Assembly (NCBI GenBank): GCA_028291515.1
Contig: JAQGHU010000069.1
Span: 1 to 64,000 of the forward strand
Direction: 5' to 3'
Source: Schlesneria sp.
Lineage (GTDB): Bacteria > Planctomycetota > Planctomycetia > Planctomycetales > Planctomycetaceae
DNA: 64,000 nucleotides
Below are positions 1-9,606 of the stretch, in pieces; positions within the stretch are counted from its first letter, which is position 1, and each line of letters opens with the position of its first letter. The notes beneath the pieces are model-generated. The model was given only the letters and a program-made list of their open reading frames with translations, did no database searches and had not been told where the DNA came from. Position numbers and translations under genes: made by a program.

Positions 1-177
1 CACTTCCAAAAAACGACCTCGTAGGATCGCTCAGAATCGACGCAAACGGGGTGGTCCGATATAAACTTCATCCCCGTTTTGGCGGTTTTCGAAAAACTGA
101 CAGCCTCGGAGCGAGAAGGCTACTTGAGGAAGCAGCCTCGTTCAAAGCCTCTCCACATGCCGCAATCCTTAGCGGTC

Positions 178-1431
178 TCACACGAGGGTCGCTTTGTCGG
201 CCGCCCCGTACGAAGGAACTTCTTTGAAGGGGCGATAGGCGAGGAGCGCAATGTCTTTCGGGCCACGCACCCGGTAGGTGATGCCACGCCATTGAACAGT
301 GCGAGCGCAGACCGCGTAGACCATCGAACCGAAGCACATCACTTCCGTGCAGAAATATCCGAAGAAATCCGGGAACGGGTTGCGAGCGATCTCTCGTCCG
401 GTTGTTGTGGCAACCATTTTTCGCACGGCTCGGTCCAATCGGACCGCTTCGTATTGAGTCACCCAAAGGATGATCGGATGGATGAGGAAGAGTGCCGCGG
501 CACTGATCCAGTCGCCTGCAATGAGGGATTGGGTCAGATAGTGCAAGTGGGGCAAGCGGACAACCAGAGCGGCGATAATCATTGCGACCACGGCCCACCA
601 CTGCCGATGATACAGACGGAAAATCAGCATTTGACGGTTCACGAATCGAATGCAGGCGGAGACGGACGTCGTCTCTTCGTTGACGACGGTCGCTTGCGGG
701 ACGCAGACCAATTTCAGACCGCGTTCGTCAAGATAGCGAATGGTGAAGGCGTCTTCGCAAAACATGCGAGACCACTCTTCGGTTAGTCCTGAATCGAGCA
801 CGCTCCGGCGAACCACCATCGAGCCGCCCCAGGGGGTTCGCGAGATGTGGATCACAGATGCTGCGATCAGATTCCAATAGCAACGCATCCGCGACGGCAG
901 CGAATTATCGTGTGGTGCGAACCAGCGAATACCGGTCGAACAGGCCACTTGCGGATCGACCAGCGGAGCGACGAGTTCGCGTAGCCATGACCGATGAGTC
1001 ACGGCATCTGCATCGACCAGAGCCACCACTTCACAATCATCGGGCAGGCTGTTGATCCCTTGAATGACCGAACTGTTTTTTAAACTGCACGAGGAACTGC
1101 GATTGCTTAGGACCGAGACGTACAGCCGATCATCGTTTCCTTCCGCTCGAACGTCCCGAATTGCGGCCCAAGCCGGATCGGTTTCGGAGTCGATCACCAC
1201 TTGCACGATGAAATCGGGGTAGTCCTGCGAGAGCAGATTGCGCAGGCAGGTGGTTAGAAACGGATCGTTGCCTCGGAGAGAGAGCAGGATCGCGGCCTTC
1301 GGCATCGGCCGACTGTCGGGCCAGGGGGCAACAGGGTGCAGATAGCGATTGCTCAGCTGGCGGATCAGCCAACCTTGACCAACAGCAAAGGCAACCGTCC
1401 CAAACAGGATCAACGCAATAGTGGTAGTCAT
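178..1431 (-). CDS. Family 2 glycosyltransferase, membrane-anchored
   Basis: Probable inverting GT-A glycosyltransferase of 417 residues, of the ceramide-glucosyltransferase/cellulose-synthase type, acting at the cytoplasmic membrane. A hydrophobic N-terminal helix covers roughly residues 3-20. The GT2 core starts at 'AAILLSLRG' near residue 46. The nucleotide-sugar/metal DxD motif is D140-A-D142. An acidic 'FCEDAF' follows near residue 225, where this superfamily places its catalytic base, and then a degenerate (R)xxRW-like segment 'RQMLIFRLYHRQWW'. Two more hydrophobic stretches follow (about 280-330), so the protein probably has three or more membrane helices. It starts with ATG. The acceptor cannot be told from sequence. 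The neighbours do not form an obvious polysaccharide operon. Confidence 0.85.
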   Translation of the reverse strand: MTTTIALILFGTVAFAVGQGWLIRQLSNRYLHPVAPWPDSRPMPKAAILLSLRGNDPFLTTCLRNLLSQDYPDFIVQVVIDSETDPAWAAIRDVRAEGNDDRLYVSVLSNRSSSCSLKNSSVIQGINSLPDDCEVVALVDADAVTHRSWLRELVAPLVDPQVACSTGIRWFAPHDNSLPSRMRCYWNLIAASVIHISRTPWGGSMVVRRSVLDSGLTEEWSRMFCEDAFTIRYLDERGLKLVCVPQATVVNEETTSVSACIRFVNRQMLIFRLYHRQWWAVVAMIIAALVVRLPHLHYLTQSLIAGDWISAAALFLIHPIILWVTQYEAVRLDRAVRKMVATTTGREIARNPFPDFFGYFCTEVMCFGSMVYAVCARTVQWRGITYRVRGPKDIALLAYRPFKEVPSYGAADKATLV

Positions 1432-1703
1432 GATGGCTGCTCTCGTCTTCGAGCCGCTTGGACCTTCCTTGGCAAAGCGAACGTAATGTTTGGACTACTT
1501 CCTGCAAAGGTTGGAAGAAACCTGCTCGCCTTGCCATAAGGCTCGGTGGCCTTGATGATTTCGGTATGAGCTTCGAAGGTTAGATGTCGGCATCTGTGGT
1601 GCCAACAGGGGCTAACGTTTCCGTAATCATTGATTTCGCGTGGTCGGGACTGCACAACTTGGTGCGTGTATCGACTGCGCCAGCTCGATAAACAGACAAC
1701 TGG

Positions 1704-3998
1704 CTATGAAGTTGCCGACGTCGCACCACGAAGCATGCGACGAATCATCCAAACCTCGATGGCCATCATCGCCAGGAATCCGTAAATCAGTATCCACCAG
1801 ATTTCGGTGCGCGAGGATTCGGCAAAGACGCGCGTTTCCAGCTCCAGAAGATCATTGGCGAAGGTCATCCGTTTCTCGCCACCCAGCCGCTTCCGCTGCT
1901 CGTCAGTTAGCAGGGTCAGATCCGATTCACCGCGATCAAAATTGACGACGAAGTGGTCGTCGGTCGGCTGCGGTTTTCCATCGGCTGCTTTGCGAGTAAA
2001 TCGATACACCCCCGGCAGCTGCACGTCCGTTAAAATCGCTCCAGGTTGCAGTTCGTCATAAATGCGATCTGCCGCAAAGTGCTTGTTTCCAGGCCCGACG
2101 AACTCGTAATCTTCGACCTTCAGTTCGGGAGCAATGTTCAAGACCAGTGGAGCTCCGACTTCGACATTACGATTCGCTGAGGTCGCTGCCATCGAAAACA
2201 AGAGTTCGTGCAACCAGGGAACAAAGTCGGTTTTCGCAGGCAGCGTGTTCCAATCGGCATCCAACGTCGACGTTAAAACCGCTGTCATTCCGCGGCCATA
2301 ACGTCGGGTCACCTGCCACGGATCGCCGTTCGTCAACTTCGCGATCACCGACGGTGATCCTATCTCTGCCACAGCGTTACGCTTCCGTTGATGACCTTCC
2401 CTTTCCTCGTCGAATGGAGCACTTACGCGTGGTGACAAAGGAGACACCTTCCACCATTTCGAGAACCGCGCATCGGTCAGCGTGCCCCCTTTGTCGGCTC
2501 GAAACTCGCGCAGCCAAGGCAATTCCAGACTGTTGCCAGCGACACGGACCCCTTGTGATTCTTTGTTTGGCTCCGTCGCGACTTCGATCAGCTTGACCGG
2601 AAATAGCGCGGCAGCGGGCGCATCAGGATCAATCGAGTACCCGTCTTTGGGAACTTGATCACCCATCGTAAACAACAAGCCACGCCCGCTGGCGACGGAT
2701 TTCTCCAATAGCACCAATGTATCGGCCGGGAGTGACGCGACATTGGCCAGCACAATCACGGCCGCATTTCGCAACGTGTCAGTATTTAATTCGTTCGGTG
2801 CCACCACCGATGGTTTGATCCAATTGGTATCGCTTCCGGCGGCAGACAACGCCACCTTTGCGAAGAATGTCTCACATCGCGTCGGATCCAGCTTCTGATC
2901 TCCATCGACCAGGACGACAGGCAGCGAATCCGCAACCATGACCGCGGCGTCCGAACGGTTGTCACCGGGTAATGCGTCGGTATCGAGCAACACGCTGACG
3001 AGGTGAGACCCCGCCTTGTCGAATCGCCGATCGAACTCGACCGTGCCTTCGCCATCCGGCGTCAGATTCAACCGTAATGTTTGATCGGCCAAACGTTGAC
3101 CGTCGACCTCCACATAAACGTTTCTCGCAATCGGGGTGTCGCCCCCACGATATCGCACCTTGGTACTGAACCGCACCGGAACGCCGGTAACGGCCAATTC
3201 TCGCGACAACTTCAATCGCTCGACCGTAAAGTTCGATGCTTTGCCAATTTCACCCGCCGAGGCGTCAATCGCCCAGATGCGCGGCGGAACCGTTGACTGG
3301 GCAATCAAATCGTCGATCCGCGACCACAGCGTGTCATCATCAGGCTTCCAACTGAGTGCCTGATAGTCCGTCAGGATCACCAGATCTCGTTGGACATTTG
3401 TGCCCGCCGCCAGGATCTGCAGACTTTTGGAAATCGCCTCATGCAGATTCGCAATGCCACTGGGTGCGGGTAGAGTCTCCAGAGCCTGCCGTATCCGTTC
3501 GCGATCGCGCGTTGGACCAGGTAGCGCCAACTGCGGCTGTTCACGCGCATCAAGCACCATCACCGTATCGCCGGCGTGCAACTCGTTGACGAACTGACGC
3601 GCCAGCCGGATGGCGGCGTCCTTCGTTGTCCCGGTGCGTCCTTCCCATCCCATGCTGTAGGAACCGTCCATCACGATCACCACGTCACGAGATGCCGCCG
3701 TCGCCCACCGACCCAGCCACGCGCCGTTAAACCAGGGACGCGACATCGCGATCGCCAGCAATGCGATTAATGCCATCCGGACCAGCAGCAACAGCAGATC
3801 TTCCAGATGCAGGTTGCGCCGAGCACTGGGGTCCAGTTCCAGAAACTGCATCGCCCCCCACTGCACCGTGTCATATCGCTTGCGGCTGAGCAAATGAGCC
3901 AGCACAGGCAACAGCACACCTGCCAGGCCGGCTAGCATCCAGGGATTCAGGAAGAATTGGATCACAGAAGAAAGACTGGCCCGAGATGGGAAGTTCAA
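1704..3998 (-). CDS. BatA-type membrane protein with von Willebrand factor A domain
   Basis: Long (764 residue) membrane protein. It begins with a BatA-like hydrophobic module (FFLNPWMLAGLAG...LLSRKRYDTVQWGAMQFLE, residues 15-55) and a second helix at about 67-88. A VWA domain follows with a complete MIDAS signature D111-G-S-Y-S115. A middle region resembles the glutamine-amidotransferase-like part seen in planctomycete homologues, and the protein ends with a transmembrane helix (WWILIYGFLAMMAIEVW) and a basic tail. In other bacteria such proteins sit beside MoxR ATPases; no MoxR gene is visible here. The longest frame starts with TTG, overlapping the upstream stop as TTGA. A GTG at 3965, just before FFLNPW, is an equally plausible start. 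Confidence 0.85.
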   Translation of the reverse strand: MNFPSRASLSSVIQFFLNPWMLAGLAGVLLPVLAHLLSRKRYDTVQWGAMQFLELDPSARRNLHLEDLLLLLVRMALIALLAIAMSRPWFNGAWLGRWATAASRDVVIVMDGSYSMGWEGRTGTTKDAAIRLARQFVNELHAGDTVMVLDAREQPQLALPGPTRDRERIRQALETLPAPSGIANLHEAISKSLQILAAGTNVQRDLVILTDYQALSWKPDDDTLWSRIDDLIAQSTVPPRIWAIDASAGEIGKASNFTVERLKLSRELAVTGVPVRFSTKVRYRGGDTPIARNVYVEVDGQRLADQTLRLNLTPDGEGTVEFDRRFDKAGSHLVSVLLDTDALPGDNRSDAAVMVADSLPVVLVDGDQKLDPTRCETFFAKVALSAAGSDTNWIKPSVVAPNELNTDTLRNAAVIVLANVASLPADTLVLLEKSVASGRGLLFTMGDQVPKDGYSIDPDAPAAALFPVKLIEVATEPNKESQGVRVAGNSLELPWLREFRADKGGTLTDARFSKWWKVSPLSPRVSAPFDEEREGHQRKRNAVAEIGSPSVIAKLTNGDPWQVTRRYGRGMTAVLTSTLDADWNTLPAKTDFVPWLHELLFSMAATSANRNVEVGAPLVLNIAPELKVEDYEFVGPGNKHFAADRIYDELQPGAILTDVQLPGVYRFTRKAADGKPQPTDDHFVVNFDRGESDLTLLTDEQRKRLGGEKRMTFANDLLELETRVFAESSRTEIWWILIYGFLAMMAIEVWMIRRMLRGATSATS

Positions 3999-4231
3999 GC
4001 AGGAGTAGTTGGATTCAACGGTTCAATCGTCGCCACGTGTAACAGAGAGCAGATCTTGAATTCTGCAGGCACGCCATCGTCCGCGTCACCTGTTCCCACC
4101 AGCAGATCGGAACGCGTCAGCAATGCCATTTCTGGATGACGAACGTCGTATGTCTGGCCGCTGGACATCACCAGACGAAAAGGGCGAAATGGTCGTTGAC
4201 TGAGCAAGTCCTTAAATGTTTGAACCGTCAT
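3995..4231 (-). CDS. Small conserved-type hypothetical protein coupled to the VWA gene
   Basis: 78-residue protein beginning MTVQTFKDLLSQRPFRPF. The pattern 'FRPFRLVMSSGQTYDVRHPEMALL' followed by a short hydrophobic strand-rich tail belongs to a small uncharacterised type that I recognise as common in planctomycetes; its function is unknown. The ATG at 4231 is preferred over an in-frame start 17 codons earlier because the extra residues do not look like the family. The stop codon overlaps the start of the VWA membrane protein, so the two are translationally coupled and transcribed together. Confidence 0.7.
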   Translation of the reverse strand: MTVQTFKDLLSQRPFRPFRLVMSSGQTYDVRHPEMALLTRSDLLVGTGDADDGVPAEFKICSLLHVATIEPLNPTTPA

Positions 4232-4429
4232 TGCGGTAACCTTGGTGCCGAACTGTTGAATTCCAGCGTCTCGTGGCAACATAAATTATAGCCAGGTGCC
4301 TCGCGTGGAAGTAGTCGCATTTGCATATCCAAATGGCGACTTCGATCGCCTACTTGCCGCAGCCATCGCTGTTGAGTATCAAAACGTCTGCTTCACATCG
4401 TCGTCGTCTCAACTTGGCGAGTTACAACC

Positions 4430-6499
4430 ATGTTTGTCCGCTTGACTGCATCTCTGGTCGTGCTGGGAAGTCTCCTCTCGCTGCCTGTCTATGCCGAAGA
4501 ACCCCAATACGACATCGTCGTCTACGGTGGCACGTCGGGCGGGATCACGGCGGCGATTCAAGCGGCCCGGTTGGGAAAGACCGTCGTGTTGATCGAGCCG
4601 ACTGCTCACCTGGGCGGGCTGACATCGGGCGGCCTGGGGGCGACCGACATCGGTAATAAGGCGGCGATCGGCGGCCTGTCGCATGACTTCTACCGGAAAG
4701 TCGGGATCTACTATCGGCAGCCATCCGCATGGAAACATGGATCACTCGAGGCCTACAACGACGGTCGCAAAGGGGCCCTTGAGGAAGAGCTATGGATGTT
4801 CGAACCGCACGTCGCTGAGGACATCTATCGCCAGTGGCTGGCCGAATACAAAGTGCCGATCCTGCGCGAGCGTTTCGAATTGAAAGAAGGGGTTCGCAAA
4901 CAAGGCTCGCGCCTCGTCGCGATTAAGATGGAAAGCAGTTTGTGGATTCAGGGCCGAGTGTTTATCGATGCGACCTACGAAGGAGACCTGATGGCGAAAG
5001 CAGGTTGCCGCTATCACGTCGGCCGCGAAGCAAATTCAGTCTACGGCGAGACTCTGAACGGCGTGCAGATCGCGCACGCTCGCAGCCACCAGTTCATCAA
5101 GGATGTCGATCCGTATGTGAAGCCGGGCGATCCATCCAGTGGCCTGTTGCCCCTCGTTCAAGCCACGCCACCTGGGAATGACGGCGAGGGTGATTCTCAT
5201 CCTCAGGCCTACAACTTCCGCATGTGTACGACGGATGTCCCCGAGAATCGCTTCGATTGGCCTAAGCCCGATGGCTACGACCCCGCCCGCTATGAACTAC
5301 TGCTGCGGAACTGCGAAGCCGGCGATCATCGAATTCCGTGGAACCCGATCTTCATGCCCAATCGCAAGACCGATACGAACAACAACTTTGCGATCTCAAC
5401 CGATTTCATCGGAGCCAACTACGATTATCCCGACGGCGACTATCAGACTCGCGATCGCATCTTTCGCGAACACGTACTGTATCAGATGGGTCTGATGTAT
5501 ACGCTCGCCAACAATCCTCGCGTCCCGGAATCCGTGCGTTCGCACTTCCAACGATTGGGCTTGGCGAAGGACGAATTTCGAGACCACGACAACTGGCCAC
5601 ATCAGCTCTACATTCGCGAAGCGAGACGGCTAGTCAGCGAATATGTGATGACTCAGGATCACTGCCAGGGCCGAATTGTCTGTGAAGACCCGGTGGGCAT
5701 GGGGGCCTACAACATGGATTCACACAATGTCCATCGCTATGTCACGAAAGAAGGCTACGTTCGTAACGAAGGCGATATTCAAGTCGGCGTCTCACCCTAC
5801 CCCATCTCCTATCGGTCCATCCGTCCCCAGAAGGCGGAATGCGAGAACTTGCTTGTGCCGGTTTGCCTCGCTGCCTCGCATATTGCCTACGGTTCGATCC
5901 GCATGGAACCGGTCTTCATGGTCCTGGGCCAAAGTGCCGCGACTGCCGCTAGCCAAGCCTTGGACGCCAATGTCGCCGTGCAGGACATCGACTACGGCAA
6001 GCTCAAAAAACGTCTACTCGAAGATCATCAGGTGCTGTCATGGACCGGCCCCGTGCGTACGCTGGGCGTCGAACCCAAGTCACTCCCCGGAACGGTCGTT
6101 GACGACGCAAAAGCGAAGTTGACAGGCGATTGGCAGCACAGTTCGTCGATCGGCGGATACGTTGGTACGGACTATCTTCACGACGGAAACACCGGCAAGG
6201 GAACGAAGACGGCGACGTTTATGCTCAATGCCACCAAGTCGGGGCCGCACGAAATCCGCATCGCTTACACAGCTAATCCCAATCGAGCGAGCAACATCCC
6301 GATCAGTATCGAATCGAAATCGCTTTCCAAGACAGTCGTTCTCAATCAGCGCGAAACACCCAAGGAGAATGGCTTCCAGACAATTGCCACCTTCGACGTC
6401 AAGACCGTCGAAGCGATCACCGTGGTGATCTCCAATAAGGACACGAACGGCTATGTGATTGTCGACGCAGTGCAGATTGTGAGTGCGCCGAGCAATTGA
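4430..6499 (+). CDS. Secreted FAD-dependent oxidoreductase with C-terminal golvesin-like domain
   Basis: 689 residues with a signal peptide (cleavage probably after VYA, about residue 22). An FAD-binding Rossmann motif follows at once: 'YDIVVYGGTSGGITAAIQAARLGKTVVLIEP', with the glycine-rich turn at 33-38. The rest of the core matches the FAD-dependent oxidoreductase family with 'LGGLTSGGLGATDIGN' and a late 'RMEPVFMVLGQSAATAA' motif. The last 130 residues (about 555-685) look like the golvesin C-terminal/xanthan-lyase beta domain found on planctomycete secreted enzymes (DGNTGKGTKTATF ... GYVIVDAVQIV). It probably acts on a carbohydrate or other small substrate outside the cytoplasm. The substrate is unknown. 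It is monocistronic and divergent from the VWA operon. Confidence 0.85.
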   Translation: MFVRLTASLVVLGSLLSLPVYAEEPQYDIVVYGGTSGGITAAIQAARLGKTVVLIEPTAHLGGLTSGGLGATDIGNKAAIGGLSHDFYRKVGIYYRQPSAWKHGSLEAYNDGRKGALEEELWMFEPHVAEDIYRQWLAEYKVPILRERFELKEGVRKQGSRLVAIKMESSLWIQGRVFIDATYEGDLMAKAGCRYHVGREANSVYGETLNGVQIAHARSHQFIKDVDPYVKPGDPSSGLLPLVQATPPGNDGEGDSHPQAYNFRMCTTDVPENRFDWPKPDGYDPARYELLLRNCEAGDHRIPWNPIFMPNRKTDTNNNFAISTDFIGANYDYPDGDYQTRDRIFREHVLYQMGLMYTLANNPRVPESVRSHFQRLGLAKDEFRDHDNWPHQLYIREARRLVSEYVMTQDHCQGRIVCEDPVGMGAYNMDSHNVHRYVTKEGYVRNEGDIQVGVSPYPISYRSIRPQKAECENLLVPVCLAASHIAYGSIRMEPVFMVLGQSAATAASQALDANVAVQDIDYGKLKKRLLEDHQVLSWTGPVRTLGVEPKSLPGTVVDDAKAKLTGDWQHSSSIGGYVGTDYLHDGNTGKGTKTATFMLNATKSGPHEIRIAYTANPNRASNIPISIESKSLSKTVVLNQRETPKENGFQTIATFDVKTVEAITVVISNKDTNGYVIVDAVQIVSAPSN

Positions 6500-6519
6500 T
6501 GTAGTTCCCGTTTCGGGGG

Positions 6520-6945
6520 TCAGGCCGCAGCCTCGGCGCGATGCTTCAGGCCATTCGCTTCAATGGCCATGTATTCGCTGGTCAGGCGACCCATCAACAG
6601 CCCGATCACGCCTCCCAGTAGACCGCCAAAGTGGATCGTCAAGATCACCCGGCATCCTTCGGAGGTCGGAACAATCTGATGTCCCGCAGTGACCGTCACA
6701 CCCGGGCTCTTCGAAACCCAGGTAAATGACTGCTCGGGTTCCCAAATGGTGACCGTCCAGACGGCGGGCTTCAGCTTCGGCTGTTCAATGCGAACTTTCG
6801 AGCCCAATGACATCGCGGTCTGATCGAGCCGCTGTACCGATCTGACAGACTTCGTCCACTGCGGCCAAGTTTCCACATCTGCCAGCACCTGCCACATGAC
6901 GGCAGGCCTTGCGGCAATTGAAACGGTTTTGGAAAACTGTCGCAT
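6520..6945 (-). CDS. SRPBCC-family (polyketide cyclase-like) protein
   Basis: 141 residues beginning MRQFSKTVSIAARPAVMWQVLADVETWPQWTKSV, a typical START/SRPBCC N-terminus that forms a hydrophobic ligand pocket. The C-terminal helix contains 'GVIGLLMGRLTSEYMAIEANGLKHRAE', the usual long closing helix. The start is set at the ATG at 6945, preceded by a GGTGA-type ribosome site; a GTG at 6966 is in frame. The ligand is not predictable. A perfect 10-bp inverted repeat lies just upstream and may be an operator. Confidence 0.8.
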   Translation of the reverse strand: MRQFSKTVSIAARPAVMWQVLADVETWPQWTKSVRSVQRLDQTAMSLGSKVRIEQPKLKPAVWTVTIWEPEQSFTWVSKSPGVTVTAGHQIVPTSEGCRVILTIHFGGLLGGVIGLLMGRLTSEYMAIEANGLKHRAEAAA

Positions 6946-6969
6946 CGGTCTGTCACCTTCGCGCACCAG

Positions 6970-6995
6970 TCATACTTCCACGATAGGAAGTATGA
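6970..6995. promoter_or_regulatory. Perfect 10-bp inverted repeat upstream of the SRPBCC gene
   Basis: TCATACTTCC, six bases (ACGATA), then GGAAGTATGA: a perfect dyad 24 bp upstream of the chosen start of the SRPBCC gene. Position and length fit a dimeric repressor site. No T-run follows on either strand, so it does not look like an intrinsic terminator. No regulator gene is adjacent. Confidence 0.5.
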
Positions 6996-7078
6996 CAGTA
7001 ACGGAGCATCAAGTCTCTACCTCAATGCTCCGTGTCCTCTGTGCCTCTGTGTTTCAAACTCTTCTTCTTCGGCAGCTT

Positions 7079-9004
7079 CTACACCACAATCGCCGACTTG
7101 CTACTCGCCAAATCCTCCATGAATCGTAGCGTTCGCCCCGTCGTGTCTTCCACATCAGGAATCAACCCGTCCAAGATCTGAGCGTTCGCGAATAGTTGTC
7201 GCCCACAGTCGCGAATGAATTCGTCGTTGTCGGAATTGTTGCTCAATTCGCACAAACGGCTGATCAGGTTCGACTGAGGATTCACTTCCATCACGTGCTT
7301 GGTCTGCTCGAACTCACGCATCGACTGACCGAGCACCTGTTGCAGACGACCGCTCATATGACTGCGAGGGTTGATCAGGCAGCAGGGGCTGTCGGTCAAT
7401 CGCGACGATTCCTTCACTTCGGCAACCTTCGAATCCAGCGCACCGCGGAACAACTCCACCACGCGAGTGAAATTCTTTGGCGTCTCTTTAGCTTCGCCCT
7501 CGTCGGCCGGGTTCGTCGATTCGGGGAACTTGATGTCCGCTCCGTCGATCGACATCACTTCCTTGCCGTTATAGGACCGCAGTTGAATCAACGCATACTC
7601 GTCGATCGGATCTTCCAGGAACAGCACTTCCAGGTTTCGCTTGCGGAAGATTTCCAGATGCGGACTCTTCTGCATCGCGTCCAAGTTCGGACCGCTCAAG
7701 TAGTAGATCTGTGATTGACCCTCAGGGGCACGCTTCAAGTATTCGTCCAGCGATACCGATGGTGCCGGAGCCTTGTCGTCCAGGCCGCCCGACACCAGCG
7801 TGCTTTCGGTGGCCGAAAACGTCGAATGGAATCGCATCAGCTTGGCAATCCGTTCGCGGTTCTCGAAGTCCGTCGCAATTCCCGTGCGCAGGATCGAACT
7901 GAATTGTGCGATAAACGTCTTGAACGTTTCGGGCTGCTCTTCCGACAGATCGTCCAGGTAGTCGAGCACCTTTTTCGTCAGCACCTTCTTCAGCTTCGGC
8001 AGCAGCTTGTGATCCTGCAACGTCTCGCGAGACACATTCAGCGGCAGATCGGCGGAATCAACCACGCCATACAGGAACCGCAGATAGTCCGGCAGCAGGT
8101 CCTGCGAATCGTCCTGCACCAGCACGCGCTTGGCGCACAGATTCACACCGTGCTGAATCTGGCCGAAGCCCAGCAGCTCGAAATTGGAGGGAGGACAATA
8201 CAGGATCGAATGGAACTGAATCGGCGAATCACTCGACAGATGCAGATGCCACAGGGGTTTCTCTTCCGAGTGATGCGTCAACCACTGGTAGAAGCCGTTG
8301 TACTGCTCTTCAGTCACCTGACTTTTCGGTTCGACCCAGATCGGCTTTTGCTCGTTGAGAGTTTCACCGTCCAGCTTGATCGGATGCGGCACGAATGTCG
8401 AATACTTGCGAATGATGAACTTCAACCGAGTCGGCTCGGTGAACTCATCCATATCATCCTTCAGATGCAGCCGAATCTGGGCTCCACGAGGGACGTCCCC
8501 TTCGACAGCGCTGATCGTGAACCGACCCGTCCCGTCCGACACCCAACGCCACCCCTTCTCTTCGCGGTAGCTGCGAGTGATTACTTCGACTTTCTCAGCC
8601 AGCATGAACGCCGAATAAAAGCCGACCCCGAACTGACCGATCAGCGACAGATCCGGCTTCGCTCCGTCACCAGTCGTAGCGATGTTGCGCAAGAACTCTT
8701 TGGATCCGCTATGAGCGATCGTCCCCAGGTTCTGCACAAGCTCGTCATGGGTCAGCCCCAGGCCCGTATCGCGGATCACCAGCAGTTTGGCTTCCTTATC
8801 GGGCTCAAGCACGATTTCCAGCGGGGTGTCATCGCGGTATTGCGATTCCGACAATTGAATATGTCGCAGTTTGTTCAGCGAATCGGACGCATTCGAAATC
8901 AACTCCCGAATCGCAATCTCGCGGTTCTGATACAGCGAGTGCGAAAGGATGTTCAGTAGTTGCTTGATCTCGGTCTGAAACGTGAATTCTTGTTGCTCAG
9001 CCAC
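7079..9004 (-). CDS. htpG: Molecular chaperone HtpG (Hsp90)
   Basis: Full-length cytoplasmic Hsp90 of 641 residues. The N-terminal GHKL ATPase domain is clear: 'REIAIRELISNASDSLNKLRHI' with the catalytic Glu and the Mg-binding Asn, 'VIRDTGLGLTHDELVQNLGTIAHSG', and 'IGQFGVGFYSAFMLAEKVEV'. The middle domain has 'GVVDSADLPLNVSRETLQ', the family hallmark containing the catalytic Arg. A C-terminal dimerisation domain follows. The gene starts with GTG, preceded by a GGAG ribosome site. Length and all key motifs are normal for the family. It appears monocistronic. The direct neighbours are unrelated. Confidence 0.97.
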   Translation of the reverse strand: MAEQQEFTFQTEIKQLLNILSHSLYQNREIAIRELISNASDSLNKLRHIQLSESQYRDDTPLEIVLEPDKEAKLLVIRDTGLGLTHDELVQNLGTIAHSGSKEFLRNIATTGDGAKPDLSLIGQFGVGFYSAFMLAEKVEVITRSYREEKGWRWVSDGTGRFTISAVEGDVPRGAQIRLHLKDDMDEFTEPTRLKFIIRKYSTFVPHPIKLDGETLNEQKPIWVEPKSQVTEEQYNGFYQWLTHHSEEKPLWHLHLSSDSPIQFHSILYCPPSNFELLGFGQIQHGVNLCAKRVLVQDDSQDLLPDYLRFLYGVVDSADLPLNVSRETLQDHKLLPKLKKVLTKKVLDYLDDLSEEQPETFKTFIAQFSSILRTGIATDFENRERIAKLMRFHSTFSATESTLVSGGLDDKAPAPSVSLDEYLKRAPEGQSQIYYLSGPNLDAMQKSPHLEIFRKRNLEVLFLEDPIDEYALIQLRSYNGKEVMSIDGADIKFPESTNPADEGEAKETPKNFTRVVELFRGALDSKVAEVKESSRLTDSPCCLINPRSHMSGRLQQVLGQSMREFEQTKHVMEVNPQSNLISRLCELSNNSDNDEFIRDCGRQLFANAQILDGLIPDVEDTTGRTLRFMEDLASSKSAIVV

Positions 9005-9606
9005 GTGCAGGCTCCAATATGGGTGAAGTCAAAGATGACCAGAATGGCAGTGGGACAGTCGGTGTCAGCCGAAAAAAGCAACAACTGCGCCATACGGTTC
9101 GACCCGGTGGGCTGATCGCGCAACTCATTGAAAAATAATATGATAGGTATTCACCGCTGATTGTCGCTGACTCCGCGACTGTCACCTTGGCAGGTTGGGA
9201 ATGAAGACGTTTGAACCACGGAACACACGAAATGAAGAGAGAGCAAAATCGTTCGACCACGAATCTGACGAATAGATGAGAGTGCAGGGTCAGAGCCGTC
9301 GTTTCGCGACATCTCAACTTAACTCTCGAACTTTACCATCTTTCTGATTCGTGCGAATTCGTGAGATTCGTGGTCTGTTTCTCTTATCTCTTTTCGCTCT
9401 TCGTTTCGTACTTTCCATGGTTCAAAAGTCCTCTTCCGATTTCCACAGAATCGCCCCAGTTCGTGGTCGTCCGCTTGATTTCCGATGGCCACTTTCTTGT
9501 AAGTGTTCAGCGCGCTTGCCAGACTTTTGTGCCCTCCCATGAGTTGCGTTCGACGCGACGAAAGCAGGCGCATTTATCTCTTTCAAATTAGATCAAAGGG
9601 CCAGAC
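9005..9606. repeat. Gene-free interval with an inverted pair of 'accacggaa' intergenic repeats
   Basis: About 600 bp with no convincing gene. It holds two copies in opposite orientation of a degenerate planctomycete-type spacer repeat. The first copy at about 9209-9275 runs 'gaaccacggaacacacgaa ... gaccacgaatctgacgaat'. The second at about 9345-9430 reads as its reverse complement. Together they could pair into a long imperfect hairpin. Short reading frames across them are low-complexity translations of the repeat and are not annotated. Confidence 0.6.

Noticed and set aside
43-81. CAAACGGGG/CCCCGTTTT pairing downstream of the glycosyltransferase gene
   Set aside because: The loop is 20 bases and the T-run is inside the stem; not convincing as a terminator.
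7715-8959. 414-codon plus-strand frame opposite htpG
   Set aside because: It is the antisense of a strongly conserved chaperone gene and shows no family pattern.
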